Assembly: GCF_036038375.1 (NCBI RefSeq)
Contig: NZ_CP107935.1
Coordinates: forward strand, 3,286,001-3,350,000
Length of the DNA stretch: 64,000 bases
DNA from: Streptomyces sp. NBC_00414
GTDB lineage: Bacteria; Actinomycetota; Actinomycetes; Streptomycetales; Streptomycetaceae
Reading direction: 5' to 3'
Shown one piece after another: positions 17,744 through 26,200 of this stretch (position 1 is the first letter of the stretch; every line of letters begins with the position of its first letter). The notes under the pieces were generated by a model. The model was not told where the DNA came from and did not search any database. It saw only the letters and a list, made by a program, of their open reading frames with translations. The position numbers and the translations under genes were made by a program.

Positions 17744-18459
17744 TGGACAACAGTAGCGGCGTCGGCGTTCTGGACAAGGCAGCCCTTGTCCTGAGCGCAC
17801 TGGAGTCCGGTCCGGCCACCCTCGCGGGACTGGTCGCGGCGACCGGACTGGCACGACCCACGGCACATCGCCTCGCCGTGGCACTTGAACACCACCGGAT
17901 GGTGGCGCGTGACATGCAGGGCCGTTTCATTCTCGGCCCCCGGCTGGCCGAGCTGGCCGCGGCCGCGGGCGAGGACCGCCTCCTCGCGACGGCGGGGCCG
18001 GTGCTCACGCACCTGCGCGACATCACGGGCGAGAGCGCGCAGCTCTACCGCCGCCAGGGCGACATGCGTATCTGCGTCGCCGCGGCGGAGCGCCTGTCGG
18101 GCCTGCGGGACACGGTCCCGGTCGGCTCGACCCTCACCATGAAAGCCGGCTCCTCGGCCCAGATCCTGATGGCCTGGGAGGAGCCGGAGCGTCTGCACCG
18201 CGGCCTCCAGGGCGCCCGCTTCACGGCGACGGCCCTGTCGGGGGTACGGCGCCGGGGCTGGGCCCAGTCGATCGGTGAGCGGGAGCCGGGCGTCGCGTCC
18301 GTCTCCGCGCCGGTGCGCGGGCCCTCGAACCGCGTGGTCGCCGCCGTCTCGGTGTCGGGGCCGATCGAGCGGCTGACGCGCCACCCGGGCCGGATGCACG
18401 CCCAGGCGATCATCGACGCGGCCTCGCGTCTGTCGGAAGCCCTGCGCCGCACCAGCTGA
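17743..18459 (+). CDS. ndgR: IclR-family regulator of amino-acid metabolism (NdgR/AreB type)
   Basis: The product has 238 residues. The N-terminal winged helix-turn-helix spans residues 8-65 (ALVLSALESGPATLAGLVAATG, then RPTAHRLAVALEHH). The C-terminal IclR effector domain includes VGSTLTMKAGSSAQILMAWEE and SVSAPVRGPSNRVVAAVSVSGP. Divergent placement from leuC and its length match S. coelicolor NdgR and S. clavuligerus AreB, which control leuCD and other amino-acid genes. The ATG at 17743 overlaps a palindrome, which suggests autorepression. Confidence 0.9.
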   Translation: MDNSSGVGVLDKAALVLSALESGPATLAGLVAATGLARPTAHRLAVALEHHRMVARDMQGRFILGPRLAELAAAAGEDRLLATAGPVLTHLRDITGESAQLYRRQGDMRICVAAAERLSGLRDTVPVGSTLTMKAGSSAQILMAWEEPERLHRGLQGARFTATALSGVRRRGWAQSIGEREPGVASVSAPVRGPSNRVVAAVSVSGPIERLTRHPGRMHAQAIIDAASRLSEALRRTS

Positions 18460-18568
18460 GACCGTCCGTCGACTCCCCTGCCGATCGCTTCAACGCCGCA
18501 GCGAACGGCCAGGGTTGATGTCCTCACTCGATGCCCTCGGCACTCGATGCCCGCAAGGCGCGCAACAC

Positions 18569-18603
18569 GAAGAAGCCCTCCCCTGGACGGGGAGGGCTTC
18601 TTC
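18569..18603. terminator. Perfect 15-bp stem between ndgR and tRNA cluster
   Basis: GAAGAAGCCCTCCCC at 18569-18583 pairs with GGGGAGGGCTTCTTC at 18589-18603 around TGGAC. It serves convergent units, ndgR (+) and the tRNA cluster (-). Confidence 0.85.
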
Positions 18604-18609
18604 GATGTG

Positions 18610-18682
18610 TACCCCCGACCGGATTCGAACCGGCGCTACTGCCGTGAGAGGGCAGCGTGCTAGGCCGCTACACAACGGGGGC
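18610..18682 (-). tRNA. tRNA-Glu (CTC)
   Basis: 73 bases. The acceptor GCCCCCG pairs with CGGGGGT, with discriminator A. The T-arm is GGTTCGAATCC. The anticodon loop is CTCTCAC between GCTGC-C and GGCAG, giving CTC. CCA is not encoded. It is identical to the copy at 18795. Confidence 0.95.
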
Positions 18683-18702
18683 GAGGATCACGAGTGATCC
18701 AG

Positions 18703-18774
18703 CTGGGCTACCAGGACTCGAACCTAGAACAACGGAACCAGAAACCGTCGTGTTGCCAATTACACCATAGCCCA
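18703..18774 (-). tRNA. tRNA-Gln (CTG)
   Basis: 72 bases. The acceptor TGGGCTA pairs with TAGCCCA, with discriminator G. The anticodon loop is TTCTGGT, giving CTG, and the T-arm is GGTTCGAGTCC. CCA is not encoded. Confidence 0.95.
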
Positions 18775-18778
18775 ATGA

Positions 18779-18790
18779 TGGTCTAGACCA
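18779..18790. promoter_or_regulatory. Perfect DasR-type (dre) palindrome inside tRNA cluster
   Basis: TGGTCTAGACCA is a perfect 12-base palindrome identical to the core of the DasR-responsive element. It lies in the 20-base gap between tRNA-Gln (18703-18774) and tRNA-Glu (18795-18867). Binding is inferred. Confidence 0.65.
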
Positions 18791-18794
18791 CCTG

Positions 18795-18867
18795 TACCCC
18801 CGACCGGATTCGAACCGGCGCTACTGCCGTGAGAGGGCAGCGTGCTAGGCCGCTACACAACGGGGGC
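18795..18867 (-). tRNA. tRNA-Glu (CTC)
   Basis: 73 bases, the same sequence as 18610-18682, including the CTCTCAC anticodon loop. It is transcribed leftward just before the DasR-type palindrome. Confidence 0.95.
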
Positions 18868-18929
18868 CCTAGCGATCCTGCATGAGAGTCAGCGGGTGCG
18901 ACCCGGACTGACCCCCTGGGAAGGATCTG

Positions 18930-19002
18930 TACCCCCGACCGGATTCGAACCGGCGCTACCGCCTTGAGAGGGCGGCGTGCTAGGCCGCTACACAACGGGG
19001 GC
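18930..19002 (-). tRNA. tRNA-Glu (CTC), variant anticodon stem
   Basis: 73 bases. It has the same acceptor, D- and T-arms as the other two Glu copies. The anticodon stem is GCCGCC/GGCGG and the loop CTCTCAA, again CTC. Confidence 0.95.
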
Positions 19003-19044
19003 CTTGCAGAGCTGGTCTCTGCTTGTGCAGATAAGCTCTGCGAG

Positions 19045-19116
19045 CTGGCCTACCAGGACTCGAACCTAGACTAACGGAACCAGAAACCGTCGTGCTGCCA
19101 ATTACACCATAGGCCA
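19045..19116 (-). tRNA. tRNA-Gln (CTG)
   Basis: 72 bases. The acceptor TGGCCTA pairs with TAGGCCA, with discriminator G. The anticodon loop is TTCTGGT, giving CTG. It is the first gene of the leftward cluster and differs from the other Gln copy in the acceptor and variable positions. Confidence 0.95.
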
Positions 19117-19205
19117 CTGAAACTCAACCCCATGGGGTTTTTGTTTTAGCTTGCGCCTCCGGCCTGTGACCTTTCGGCCCGCACTCCGGCGGCGCAGGAA
19201 GAACA

Positions 19206-19973
19206 TTACCTGAAGGTGGACGGCGCTCCAAAACGGGTATCGGGCCGGAGGATCGCGGGGAGTTCGGCCAGCGAGACGATGCGGCGCGGGCGGGAGAGCG
19301 GACGCACCGGCGGGCCCGCCTCGGCGTCCGGACCGGGGGGTGTGACGGTGCCCGTGCCGGTGCGGTCGATCCAGACGGAGAACAGGCCCGCGTCGGCCGC
19401 GCCCCGCCCGTCGATCTCCGGATGGTCCCCGACGTACGCGACCTGGTGCGGTGGCAGTTCCAGCGCCTCGCAGGCCGTGTGGAAGGCCTCCGCCGCGGGC
19501 TTGGAGACGCCCAGTTCGGCCGCGCACAGCACCGATTCGAAGCGCTCCCGCACGCCGAGTACGCGCAGCTTGTGGTCCTGGACACGGAGGCTGGAGTTGG
19601 AGAGCACCGCGTGGCGGTGGCTGCCCGCCAGGAGGTCGAGGACGGGCAGGACGTCCGGGAACAGCGCCCAGGCCCGCTCGTAGTGGCTCAGGTACCGGAC
19701 GAACCAGCCCTCCGCCTCCGCGTCGGTGAGGGGCCGGTCCAGGAACGCCCGGACCCGGTCCCGGCGGCCACCCTCCCAGTCCACCTGCCCCGCCGCGAAC
19801 CTCGCCCACTGCTCGTCGGTGAGCTCGCGCCAGCGGCCGAGGGCCTGCTCGACGGAGGCGTACTCGTCGAGCAGGCCCTCGGCGGCGAGATGTCCGCGCA
19901 TTCCGGCGCGGTCCGCCGTGGTGTAGTCGAAGATCGTGTCGTCCACGTCCCACAGCACGGCTCGGATCGTCAT
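19206..19973 (-). CDS. HAD-superfamily hydrolase
   Basis: The product has 255 residues. All four HAD motifs are present: DVDDTIFDY (residues 9-17, nucleophile Asp9), LSNSS near residue 124, the lysine in GVSKPAAE near 154, and YVGDHPEID near 178. The cap lies between motifs 1 and 2, as in class I phosphatases. The substrate is unknown. It probably acts as a small-molecule phosphatase in the cytosol. The ATG at 19973 lies 94 bases beyond the gltX stop, with a gltX terminator between. Confidence 0.9.
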   Translation of the reverse strand: MTIRAVLWDVDDTIFDYTTADRAGMRGHLAAEGLLDEYASVEQALGRWRELTDEQWARFAAGQVDWEGGRRDRVRAFLDRPLTDAEAEGWFVRYLSHYERAWALFPDVLPVLDLLAGSHRHAVLSNSSLRVQDHKLRVLGVRERFESVLCAAELGVSKPAAEAFHTACEALELPPHQVAYVGDHPEIDGRGAADAGLFSVWIDRTGTGTVTPPGPDAEAGPPVRPLSRPRRIVSLAELPAILRPDTRFGAPSTFR

Positions 19974-20015
19974 GCCCCGACGGTACCTCCGGCGCCGCTC
20001 CCGGCGGACGTGGGA

Positions 20016-20046
20016 AGGGGCGGCATCCGCTGCGGATGCCGCCCCT
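20016..20046 (-). terminator. Palindromic terminator after gltX
   Basis: AGGGGCGGCATCCGC at 20016-20030 is followed, after one base, by its exact reverse complement at 20032-20046. It lies about 22 bases past the gltX stop. Confidence 0.75.
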
Positions 20047-20067
20047 CGTCCGTCTCCCGCGTATCGC

Positions 20068-21582
20068 CTACGCGGTCAGCTTCGCCAGCGCCGCGTCGAT
20101 GCGGGCCAGCGACTTCTCCTTGCCCAGGATCTCCAGGGACTCGAAGAGGGGCAGGCCGATCGTGCGGCCGGTGACGGCGACGCGGACCGGGGCCTGCGCC
20201 TTGCCCAGCTTGAGGCCGTGGGCCTCGCCGGCCGCGAGCACGGCCTCCTTGAGGGACTCGGCGGAGGTCCAGTCGGCGGCGTCGAGCTTCTCGCGGGCCG
20301 TCGCGAGCAGGGCGTCGGAGCCCTCCTTCATCGCCTTGGTCCAGGACGCCTCGTCGACGGCCGGCTCCGGCAGGAACAGGAAGTCGACGTTGTCGGTGAT
20401 CTCGGAGAGCACCTTGAGGCGGGTCTGGGCGTGCGGGGCGATCGCGTCCCACTTGGCCGCGTCGAAGTCCTCCGGCGCCCAGGGCGCGAAGGGTGCCTTC
20501 AGCCAGGGGGCGCAGCGCTCGGCGAACTCCTTCACGTCGAGCAGCCGGATGTGGTCCGCGTTGATGGCCTCGGCCTTCTTGAGGTCGAAGCGGGCCGGGT
20601 TGGGGTTGACGTCCGTGACGTCGAAGGCGGCGACCATCTCCTCGATGGTGAAGATGTCGCGGTCCGCCGAGAGCGACCAGCCCAGCAGGGACAGGTAGTT
20701 CAGCAGGCCCTCCGGGAGGAAGCCGCGCTCCCGGTAGAGGTTCAGCGACGACTCGGGGTCGCGCTTGGAGAGCTTCTTGTTGCCCTCGCCCATCACGTAC
20801 GGGAGGTGGCCGAAGGCCGGGGTCTCCTTGGCGATGCCCAGCTCGGTGAGCGCCTTGTAGAGGGCGATCTGGCGGGGGGTGGAGGAGAGCAGGTCCTCGC
20901 CGCGCAGGACGTGCGTGATCTCCATCAGCGCGTCGTCGACCGGGTTGACCAGCGTGTAGAGCGGGGCGCCGTTGGCGCGGACGATGCCGTAGTCCGGCAC
21001 GTTCTCCGGGAGGTACGTGATCTCCCCGCGGACCAGGTCCGTGAAGGTGATCGGCTCGTCGGGCATACGGAAACGCACGATGGGTGTGCGGCCCTCCGCC
21101 TCGTACGCGCTCTTCTGCTCGGCGCTCAGGTCGCGGCAGTGGCCGTCGTAGCCGGACGGCTTGCCGACGGCGCGGGCCGCGTCGCGGCGGGCGTCCAGCT
21201 CCGGCGTCGAGCAGTAGCAGTGGTAGGCGCGGCCCGCGTCCAGGAGCTTGTCGGCGACGTCCTTGTAGAGGTCCATGCGCTGCGACTGGCGGTACGGCGC
21301 GTGGGGGCCGCCGATCTCGGGGCCCTCGTCCCAGTCGAAGCCCAGCCAGCGCAGCGAGTCCAGGAGCTGCTCGTACGACTCCTCGGAGTCGCGGGCCGCG
21401 TCGGTGTCCTCGATGCGGAAGACGAACGTGCCGCCGGTGTGGCGGGCGTACGCCCAGTTGAAGAGGGCCGTGCGGACCAGGCCCACGTGGGGGTTGCCGG
21501 TCGGGGACGGACAGAAACGTACGCGTGGGGGCACCCCCTGTCCGAGCGGAGTCGAGGACTTGGGGGAGTTCGCGTTAGCCAC
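20068..21582 (-). CDS. gltX: Glutamyl-tRNA synthetase
   Basis: The product has 504 residues. The class I motif [11 protein letters not shown] occurs at about residues 24-34 (PHVG replaces HIGH). The KMSKS-type motif reads KKLSKRD near residue 270. It charges tRNA-Glu, and in bacteria lacking GlnRS also tRNA-Gln; genes for both tRNAs lie just downstream. The start is GTG at 21582, overlapping the end of the FAH-family gene by 8 bases. Residues 6-18 are an extra segment ([13 protein letters not shown]) before the usual N-terminus and come from a GC-rich repeat. Confidence 0.95.
   Translation of the reverse strand: MANANSPKSSTPLGQGVPPRVRFCPSPTGNPHVGLVRTALFNWAYARHTGGTFVFRIEDTDAARDSEESYEQLLDSLRWLGFDWDEGPEIGGPHAPYRQSQRMDLYKDVADKLLDAGRAYHCYCSTPELDARRDAARAVGKPSGYDGHCRDLSAEQKSAYEAEGRTPIVRFRMPDEPITFTDLVRGEITYLPENVPDYGIVRANGAPLYTLVNPVDDALMEITHVLRGEDLLSSTPRQIALYKALTELGIAKETPAFGHLPYVMGEGNKKLSKRDPESSLNLYRERGFLPEGLLNYLSLLGWSLSADRDIFTIEEMVAAFDVTDVNPNPARFDLKKAEAINADHIRLLDVKEFAERCAPWLKAPFAPWAPEDFDAAKWDAIAPHAQTRLKVLSEITDNVDFLFLPEPAVDEASWTKAMKEGSDALLATAREKLDAADWTSAESLKEAVLAAGEAHGLKLGKAQAPVRVAVTGRTIGLPLFESLEILGKEKSLARIDAALAKLTA
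21523..21566 (-). repeat. GC-rich palindromic repeat inside gltX 5' coding region
   Basis: Read on the minus strand, CTCCCCCAAGTCCTCGACTC is followed by a variable part and then GACAGGGGGTGCCCCC. The element can fold by pairing CCCCC with GGGGG. It encodes residues 6-18 of GltX in frame. I recall similar elements in many streptomycete genomes. Confidence 0.65.
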
Positions 21583-22363
21583 GCTTGATCACCTTGTTGG
21601 TGAGAGTGCCGATGCCTTCGATGGTGACGGCGACCTCGTCGCCGACACTGAGCGGGCCGACCCCCGCGGGGGTGCCCGTGAGGATGACGTCGCCGGGGAG
21701 CAGCGTCATGGCCTCGGTGATGTTGACGATCAGATCCTCGATGGAGTGGATCATCTCGCTGGTGCGGCCCAGCTGGCGCTGTTGGCCGTTGACCGTGCAC
21801 TGGATGGTGAGGTCGGACGGGTCGAGGTCCGTCTCCACCCAGGGGCCGAGGGGGCAGGAGGAGTCGAAGCCCTTGGCCCTGGCCCACTGCTTCTCGCGCC
21901 GCTGGACGTCGCGCGCGGTGACGTCGTTGGCGCAGGTGTAGCCGAGGATCACGTCCTTGACGCGTTCGCGCGGCACCTCACGGCACATCCGGCCGATGAC
22001 CACGGCCAGCTCGGCCTCGTGGTGCAGCTCCTCGGAGAAGGAGGGGTACGCGATGTCGTCGCCGGAGCCGATCACCGAGGTGGAGGGCTTGAAGAAGGCG
22101 AACGGGGCGTCGGGCACCTCGCCGCCCATCTCCTTGGCGTGCTCCGCGTAGTTGCGGCCGAAGGCCACGACCTTGTTGGGGAGCACGGGCGGCAGGAGCC
22201 GGACCTTGCTCAGCGGGACCTTGGTCCCGGAGAGCTCGAAGTCCGCGAACGGGATGCCCTTGATGATGTCGAGCACGAGGCCGTCGGTCGATCCAGGAGG
22301 GCTCTCGCCCTCGACCGCACCGAACGCGACGTTGCCGTCGATGGAGAACCTGGCGATGCGCAC
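21575..22363 (-). CDS. Fumarylacetoacetate hydrolase-family protein
   Basis: The product has 262 residues. The FAH catalytic fold shows [17 protein letters not shown] near residue 64, the metal-binding acidic residues in [14 protein letters not shown] near 110, and [14 protein letters not shown] near 228. Family members hydrolyse or decarboxylate 2-keto/diketo acids, and the exact substrate cannot be told. The start is GTG at 22363. It is translationally coupled to gltX, a neighbour relation that seems organisational rather than metabolic. Confidence 0.88.
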   Translation of the reverse strand: MRIARFSIDGNVAFGAVEGESPPGSTDGLVLDIIKGIPFADFELSGTKVPLSKVRLLPPVLPNKVVAFGRNYAEHAKEMGGEVPDAPFAFFKPSTSVIGSGDDIAYPSFSEELHHEAELAVVIGRMCREVPRERVKDVILGYTCANDVTARDVQRREKQWARAKGFDSSCPLGPWVETDLDPSDLTIQCTVNGQQRQLGRTSEMIHSIEDLIVNITEAMTLLPGDVILTGTPAGVGPLSVGDEVAVTIEGIGTLTNKVIKRG

Positions 22364-22472
22364 GGTGTCCTTGCGCCCCTCACTGAGCTGGCCGGAGTCT
22401 GACGCTCCAGGCTAACGCGGCAAGGGGCGGGCGCCTCGCGCACGGCGGGCCGTGGGCCCGCCGGGAGGGTGC

Positions 22473-22661
22473 CTACTCGGTGACCGCCGCCGCGACCGGT
22501 ACGTCCATCAGGATCGTGCGCCGGGGGTTGGCGGTCTGCGCGGGGAGCTCGACGGCGTGCCCCTGCCGCTCCGGCGTGCGCAACTCCTCGGCGTCGTCGA
22601 GGTGCGCCAGGGTGGTGCGTCGCGGGTTGGCTATGTTGAGGAACGTCATCGTCGTCTTCAT
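22473..22661 (-). CDS. 62-residue peptide with two ANPRRT motifs
   Basis: The ATG at 22661 gives 62 residues, MKTTMTFLNIANPRRTTLAH... and a second TANPRRTILMDV near residue 43. The two ANPRRT-x-L blocks are encoded by different codons (CCGCGACGCACC against CCCCGGCGCACG). Selection on the amino acids is therefore more likely than recent DNA duplication. There is no cysteine, signal peptide or membrane segment. It lies six bases after a 24-codon ORF with a related ANPTTR motif. It could be a precursor or regulatory peptide. I do not recognise a characterised family. Confidence 0.6.
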   Translation of the reverse strand: MKTTMTFLNIANPRRTTLAHLDDAEELRTPERQGHAVELPAQTANPRRTILMDVPVAAAVTE

Positions 22662-22667
22662 CTGGGG

Positions 22668-22742
22668 TTACAGGCCCTGTTCCATAGTGGCGCCGACCGG
22701 TTCGTGAACCGTCACGTAGGCGCGGGTTGTCGGATTTGCCAT
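22668..22742 (-). CDS. 24-residue ORF with ANPTTR motif
   Basis: ATG at 22740-22742 to TAA at 22668-22670 encodes MANPTTRAYVTVHEPVGATM plus EQGL. It is six bases upstream of the 62-residue gene and begins with a similar ANP-x-x-R block. The ribosome-binding site is weak (ACAGGG directly before ATG). It may be a leader ORF or a second peptide. The call rests on position and motif resemblance only. Confidence 0.4.
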   Translation of the reverse strand: MANPTTRAYVTVHEPVGATMEQGL

Positions 22743-23260
22743 CCCTGTAAAGCGTCAGGCTAAACATGCGCTTCCCCGTCGAAGCTGTGAAGACGACGTG
22801 ATCGTCGTGTGAGTTTCCTCACTTACCCCTGGGCATTTAGGTCAATCCGGACTCCCAACTTCAAGCACCTAAACGGACATTGCACCACGGAAGACATCAT
22901 TCCGCTCCTGATCATGGCGACTGGGACACCGCTTACTCACGAAGGTCTCGTCCCTATGTGTCCGTTATGGATGAGGTCACTTTCTACGTCTCGTAACGCT
23001 GCCCTCACAACGCGTCACGGAGGTCACAGCATGACTCATGGGCCTTGTTGGAGATCCGGCACTGTGCTGGAATTCCTCGGACCGCCGCAGGAACGACCCG
23101 GCGCGCAGGGGCGCAACGCAGCGCCGAGTGGCGGCGGGAAAGGGGAACCTGCGCCGGTCACTCACGACCACCATGGGAGCGCATTCAGGGCGCTCCCAAG
23201 ACGCCGACACCGTCCCGCCGTTCACGCGGAGGGGCGCCTGGTCCAGAGGTTGCGACGCTA
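22743..23260. other. 518-base intergenic region with inverted repeats
   Basis: No gene is supported here. Base composition is clearly less GC-rich around 22800-23000. Inverted repeats are ACGACG-TGAT-CGTCGT (22793-22808), TTTAGGT/ACCTAAA spaced by 24 bases (22836-22873), and GGGAGCGC/GCGCTCCC with a 7-base loop (23175-23197). It should contain the promoters of the leftward tiny ORFs and of the rightward first conservon. Confidence 0.5.
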
Positions 23261-26200
23261 GTGCAGGGACGTTTCAAGAGGGATGGCAGCGCTTCGGCGG
23301 AGCCGGAGCCGCAAGGCGGGACTGGCCCCAGGGCAGTCGGCTCCTCGCCCCAGCACGCCCAGAACCCGGGACCGGCGCAGGCCGGCAACAGCGGTGACCG
23401 CTCCACGCGGCCCGGTGCGCCCAAGGGCGCCCAGGGCAAGGGCGGTCCGAGCGCGGGGAACGGTGCTCCCGGCGCCGCGTCCACCGCGCCCCCCAAGGCG
23501 AAGGCCCCCGAGGGGCCCGGCTCGCGAATAGCCCTGCGCAACTGGCGCATCTCCACGCGTCTGGTCTCGCTGCTCGCGCTGCCCGTGGTCGCCGCCACCT
23601 CGCTGGGCGCGCTGCGCATCAGCGACACCATGGACGAGATCCAGCAGCTTGAGAACATGAAGCTGCTGACCGACATGACGAAGCAGGCGACCCAGCTCGC
23701 CACCGCGCTCCAGGAGGAGCGCGACAAGACGGCCGGTCCGCTCTCCAACGGCACCAAGGCCAGCGACGTCTCGATCAAGGGCCTGCGCGACAAGACGGAC
23801 CGCGCCCGTGCCGCCTTCCTGGAAGGCACCCACGAGCTCGACGACGCGGACAACAACGCGAACCTCGACGGCGTCCGCGACAACGTGGTGGCCATCGCCA
23901 CCCAGCTGAACACTCTGAGCAAGGTCCGCAACAGCGCCTTCCTGGACGACGACAACTCGTCCCAGTCGGTCGAGGCGTACCACCGGCTCATCGAGCAGCT
24001 GCTCGGCCTCTCCCAGGACATGGCCGAGGCGACCAGCAACCCGGAGATGATCCAGCGCACGCGCGCCCTGGCGGCGTTCTCCACCGCCAAGGAGTACGCG
24101 TCGATCCAGCGCGCGGTCATCGCCGCGGCCCTGCCGGCCACGGACAAGACGGTCGGCGAGCTCTCGCCGAACGACCGGCAGTACGGTCTCGCCGCCTTCG
24201 AGAACCAGCGGTTCGAGCTCACCAGCTTCGCCAACATCTACGAGGGCAACGCGGGGCAGCTCACCAAGCCCCTCGACGACCCGAACCCGACCATCAAGGA
24301 CGCCGACGGCTATCTGGGCCGCGTGCTCCCGCGCAACAACGGTCTGCAGCTGCAGGCCAAGCGCTCCTACCTGGACTGGGTCGACGCCTCCTCCTCCAGG
24401 TACCAGGAGATGTCGAAGATCGAGCTGACGCTCCTCAACCAGATGGAGCAGAAGGCCCGCGAGCTGCGCAACGAGGCCGAGCAGGAAGCGATCATCTCCG
24501 GTGCGCTGATCCTGCTGGTGCTCGGTGTCTCGCTGGTCGGCGCGTTCGTGGTGGCCCGCTCGATGATCCGCTCGCTGCGCCGGCTGCAGGACACGGCGAC
24601 GAAGGTCGCCCAGGACCGGCTGCCCGAGCTGGTCCGGCAGCTGTCGGAGTCGGACCCGCAGGACGTCGACACCTCCGTCGAGTCCGTCGGTGTGCACTCC
24701 AAGGACGAGATCGGCCAGGTCGCCGCGGCCTTCGACGACGTGCACCGCGAGGCGGTCCGGCTCGCCTCCGAGCAGGCCATGCTGCGGGGCAACGTCAACG
24801 CGATGTTCACCAACCTCTCGCGCCGTTCCCAGGGCCTCATCCAGCGTCAGCTCTCGCTCATCTCCGAACTGGAGTCCCGCGAGGCCGACCCGGACCAGCT
24901 GTCCTCCCTCTTCAAGCTCGACCACCTCGCGACCCGCATGCGCCGTAACGGTGAGAACCTCCTGGTCCTCGCCGGTGAAGAGCCCGGCCGACGCTGGACC
25001 CGCCCGGTCCCGCTGGTCGACGTTCTCCGCGCCGCCGCGTCCGAGGTGGAGCAGTACGAGCGCATCGAACTCTCCTCGGTGCCCACCACCGAGGTCGCCG
25101 GACGCGTGGTCAACGACCTCGTGCACCTGCTCGCCGAGCTGCTGGAGAACGCCACCTCGTTCTCCTCCCCGCAGACCAAGGTCAAGGTCACCGGTCACGC
25201 GCTGCCCGACGGCCGCGTACTGATCGAGATCCACGACACCGGCATCGGCCTCTCGCCCGAGGACCTCGCGGCGATCAACGAGCGGCTCGCCTCGCCGCCC
25301 ACCGTGGACGTCTCGGTCTCCCGCCGCATGGGTCTGTTCGTGGTCGGCCGACTGTCGCAGAGGCACGGCATCCGCATCCAGCTGCGCCCGTCCGACTCCG
25401 GTGGCACGACCGCGCTGGTCATGCTCCCGGTCGATGTCGCCCAGGGCGGCAAGAAGGTTCCGGGCAACAAGCAGAACCAGGGTGCCCCGGCCGTCGGCGG
25501 TCCGGCGGCGGCGCAGGCCGCGGCCGGTGTCGCGGCGGCCCGCCGGGGCGGTGCCGGAGGCGGTCCCGCCCTCGGCGCCGGTGCTCCGGGCGGTGGCAAC
25601 GGCGGCCGGCTGAACCCGCCGCCGCAGCGTGGCCAGGTCGGAGCGGGTACCGCGCCGCGGGCCGCGCTGCCCAGGCCCGAAGCCGGCGGGCGTCCGGGCG
25701 GACCGGGTGCGCCGGGCGGCGGCAACCGCAACCCGCAGTCTCCGCAGCAGCCCCCGTATCCCCCGCAGGGCAGGCCGGCACCCGCAGGCGCCGGTGCCCA
25801 GCAGAGCTTCAACGGCTTCGGGAACAACTCCGGCGGCCAGCAGGACCTGTTCGGCGGCGGTCGCCAGGACACCACGGGCGGCAACCGCGGCCCCGGTTCC
25901 TCGCAGCAGCCCCAGCAGCGGCCCGCAGGCAACGAGCAGGGCCGTCGCCCCCAGCAGCAGTCTCCGCAGCTGCCGCCCCGCGGCGGTCCGCGCGCCGAGC
26001 TGCCGGGCGGCAACCCGCAGCCGCGGGTGCCCAGCTGGAGCGACGACAACGCGCAGCCGCCGGTGCCGCGTTCCCCGCAGGACGCCCCGCGCGGCCACGA
26101 GGAGCCGGACGTCACCTCGCAGATGCCGCGGATCGACGACCGGCAGGGTGGACCCGCGTCCACCGCCGAGTTCCAGCGGCCCGACTACGACGCCCCGCGC

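Noticed and set aside
23175..23197. Possible CebR operator (GGGAGC...GCTCCC) before the first conservon
   Set aside because: The half sites are separated by seven bases instead of forming the contiguous TGGGAGCGCTCCCA, so it reads as a hairpin and not a CebR site.
22809..23261. Plus-strand frame in the region before the first conservon
   Set aside because: It contains codons unlike the rest of the window and crosses inverted repeats. It has no conserved features.
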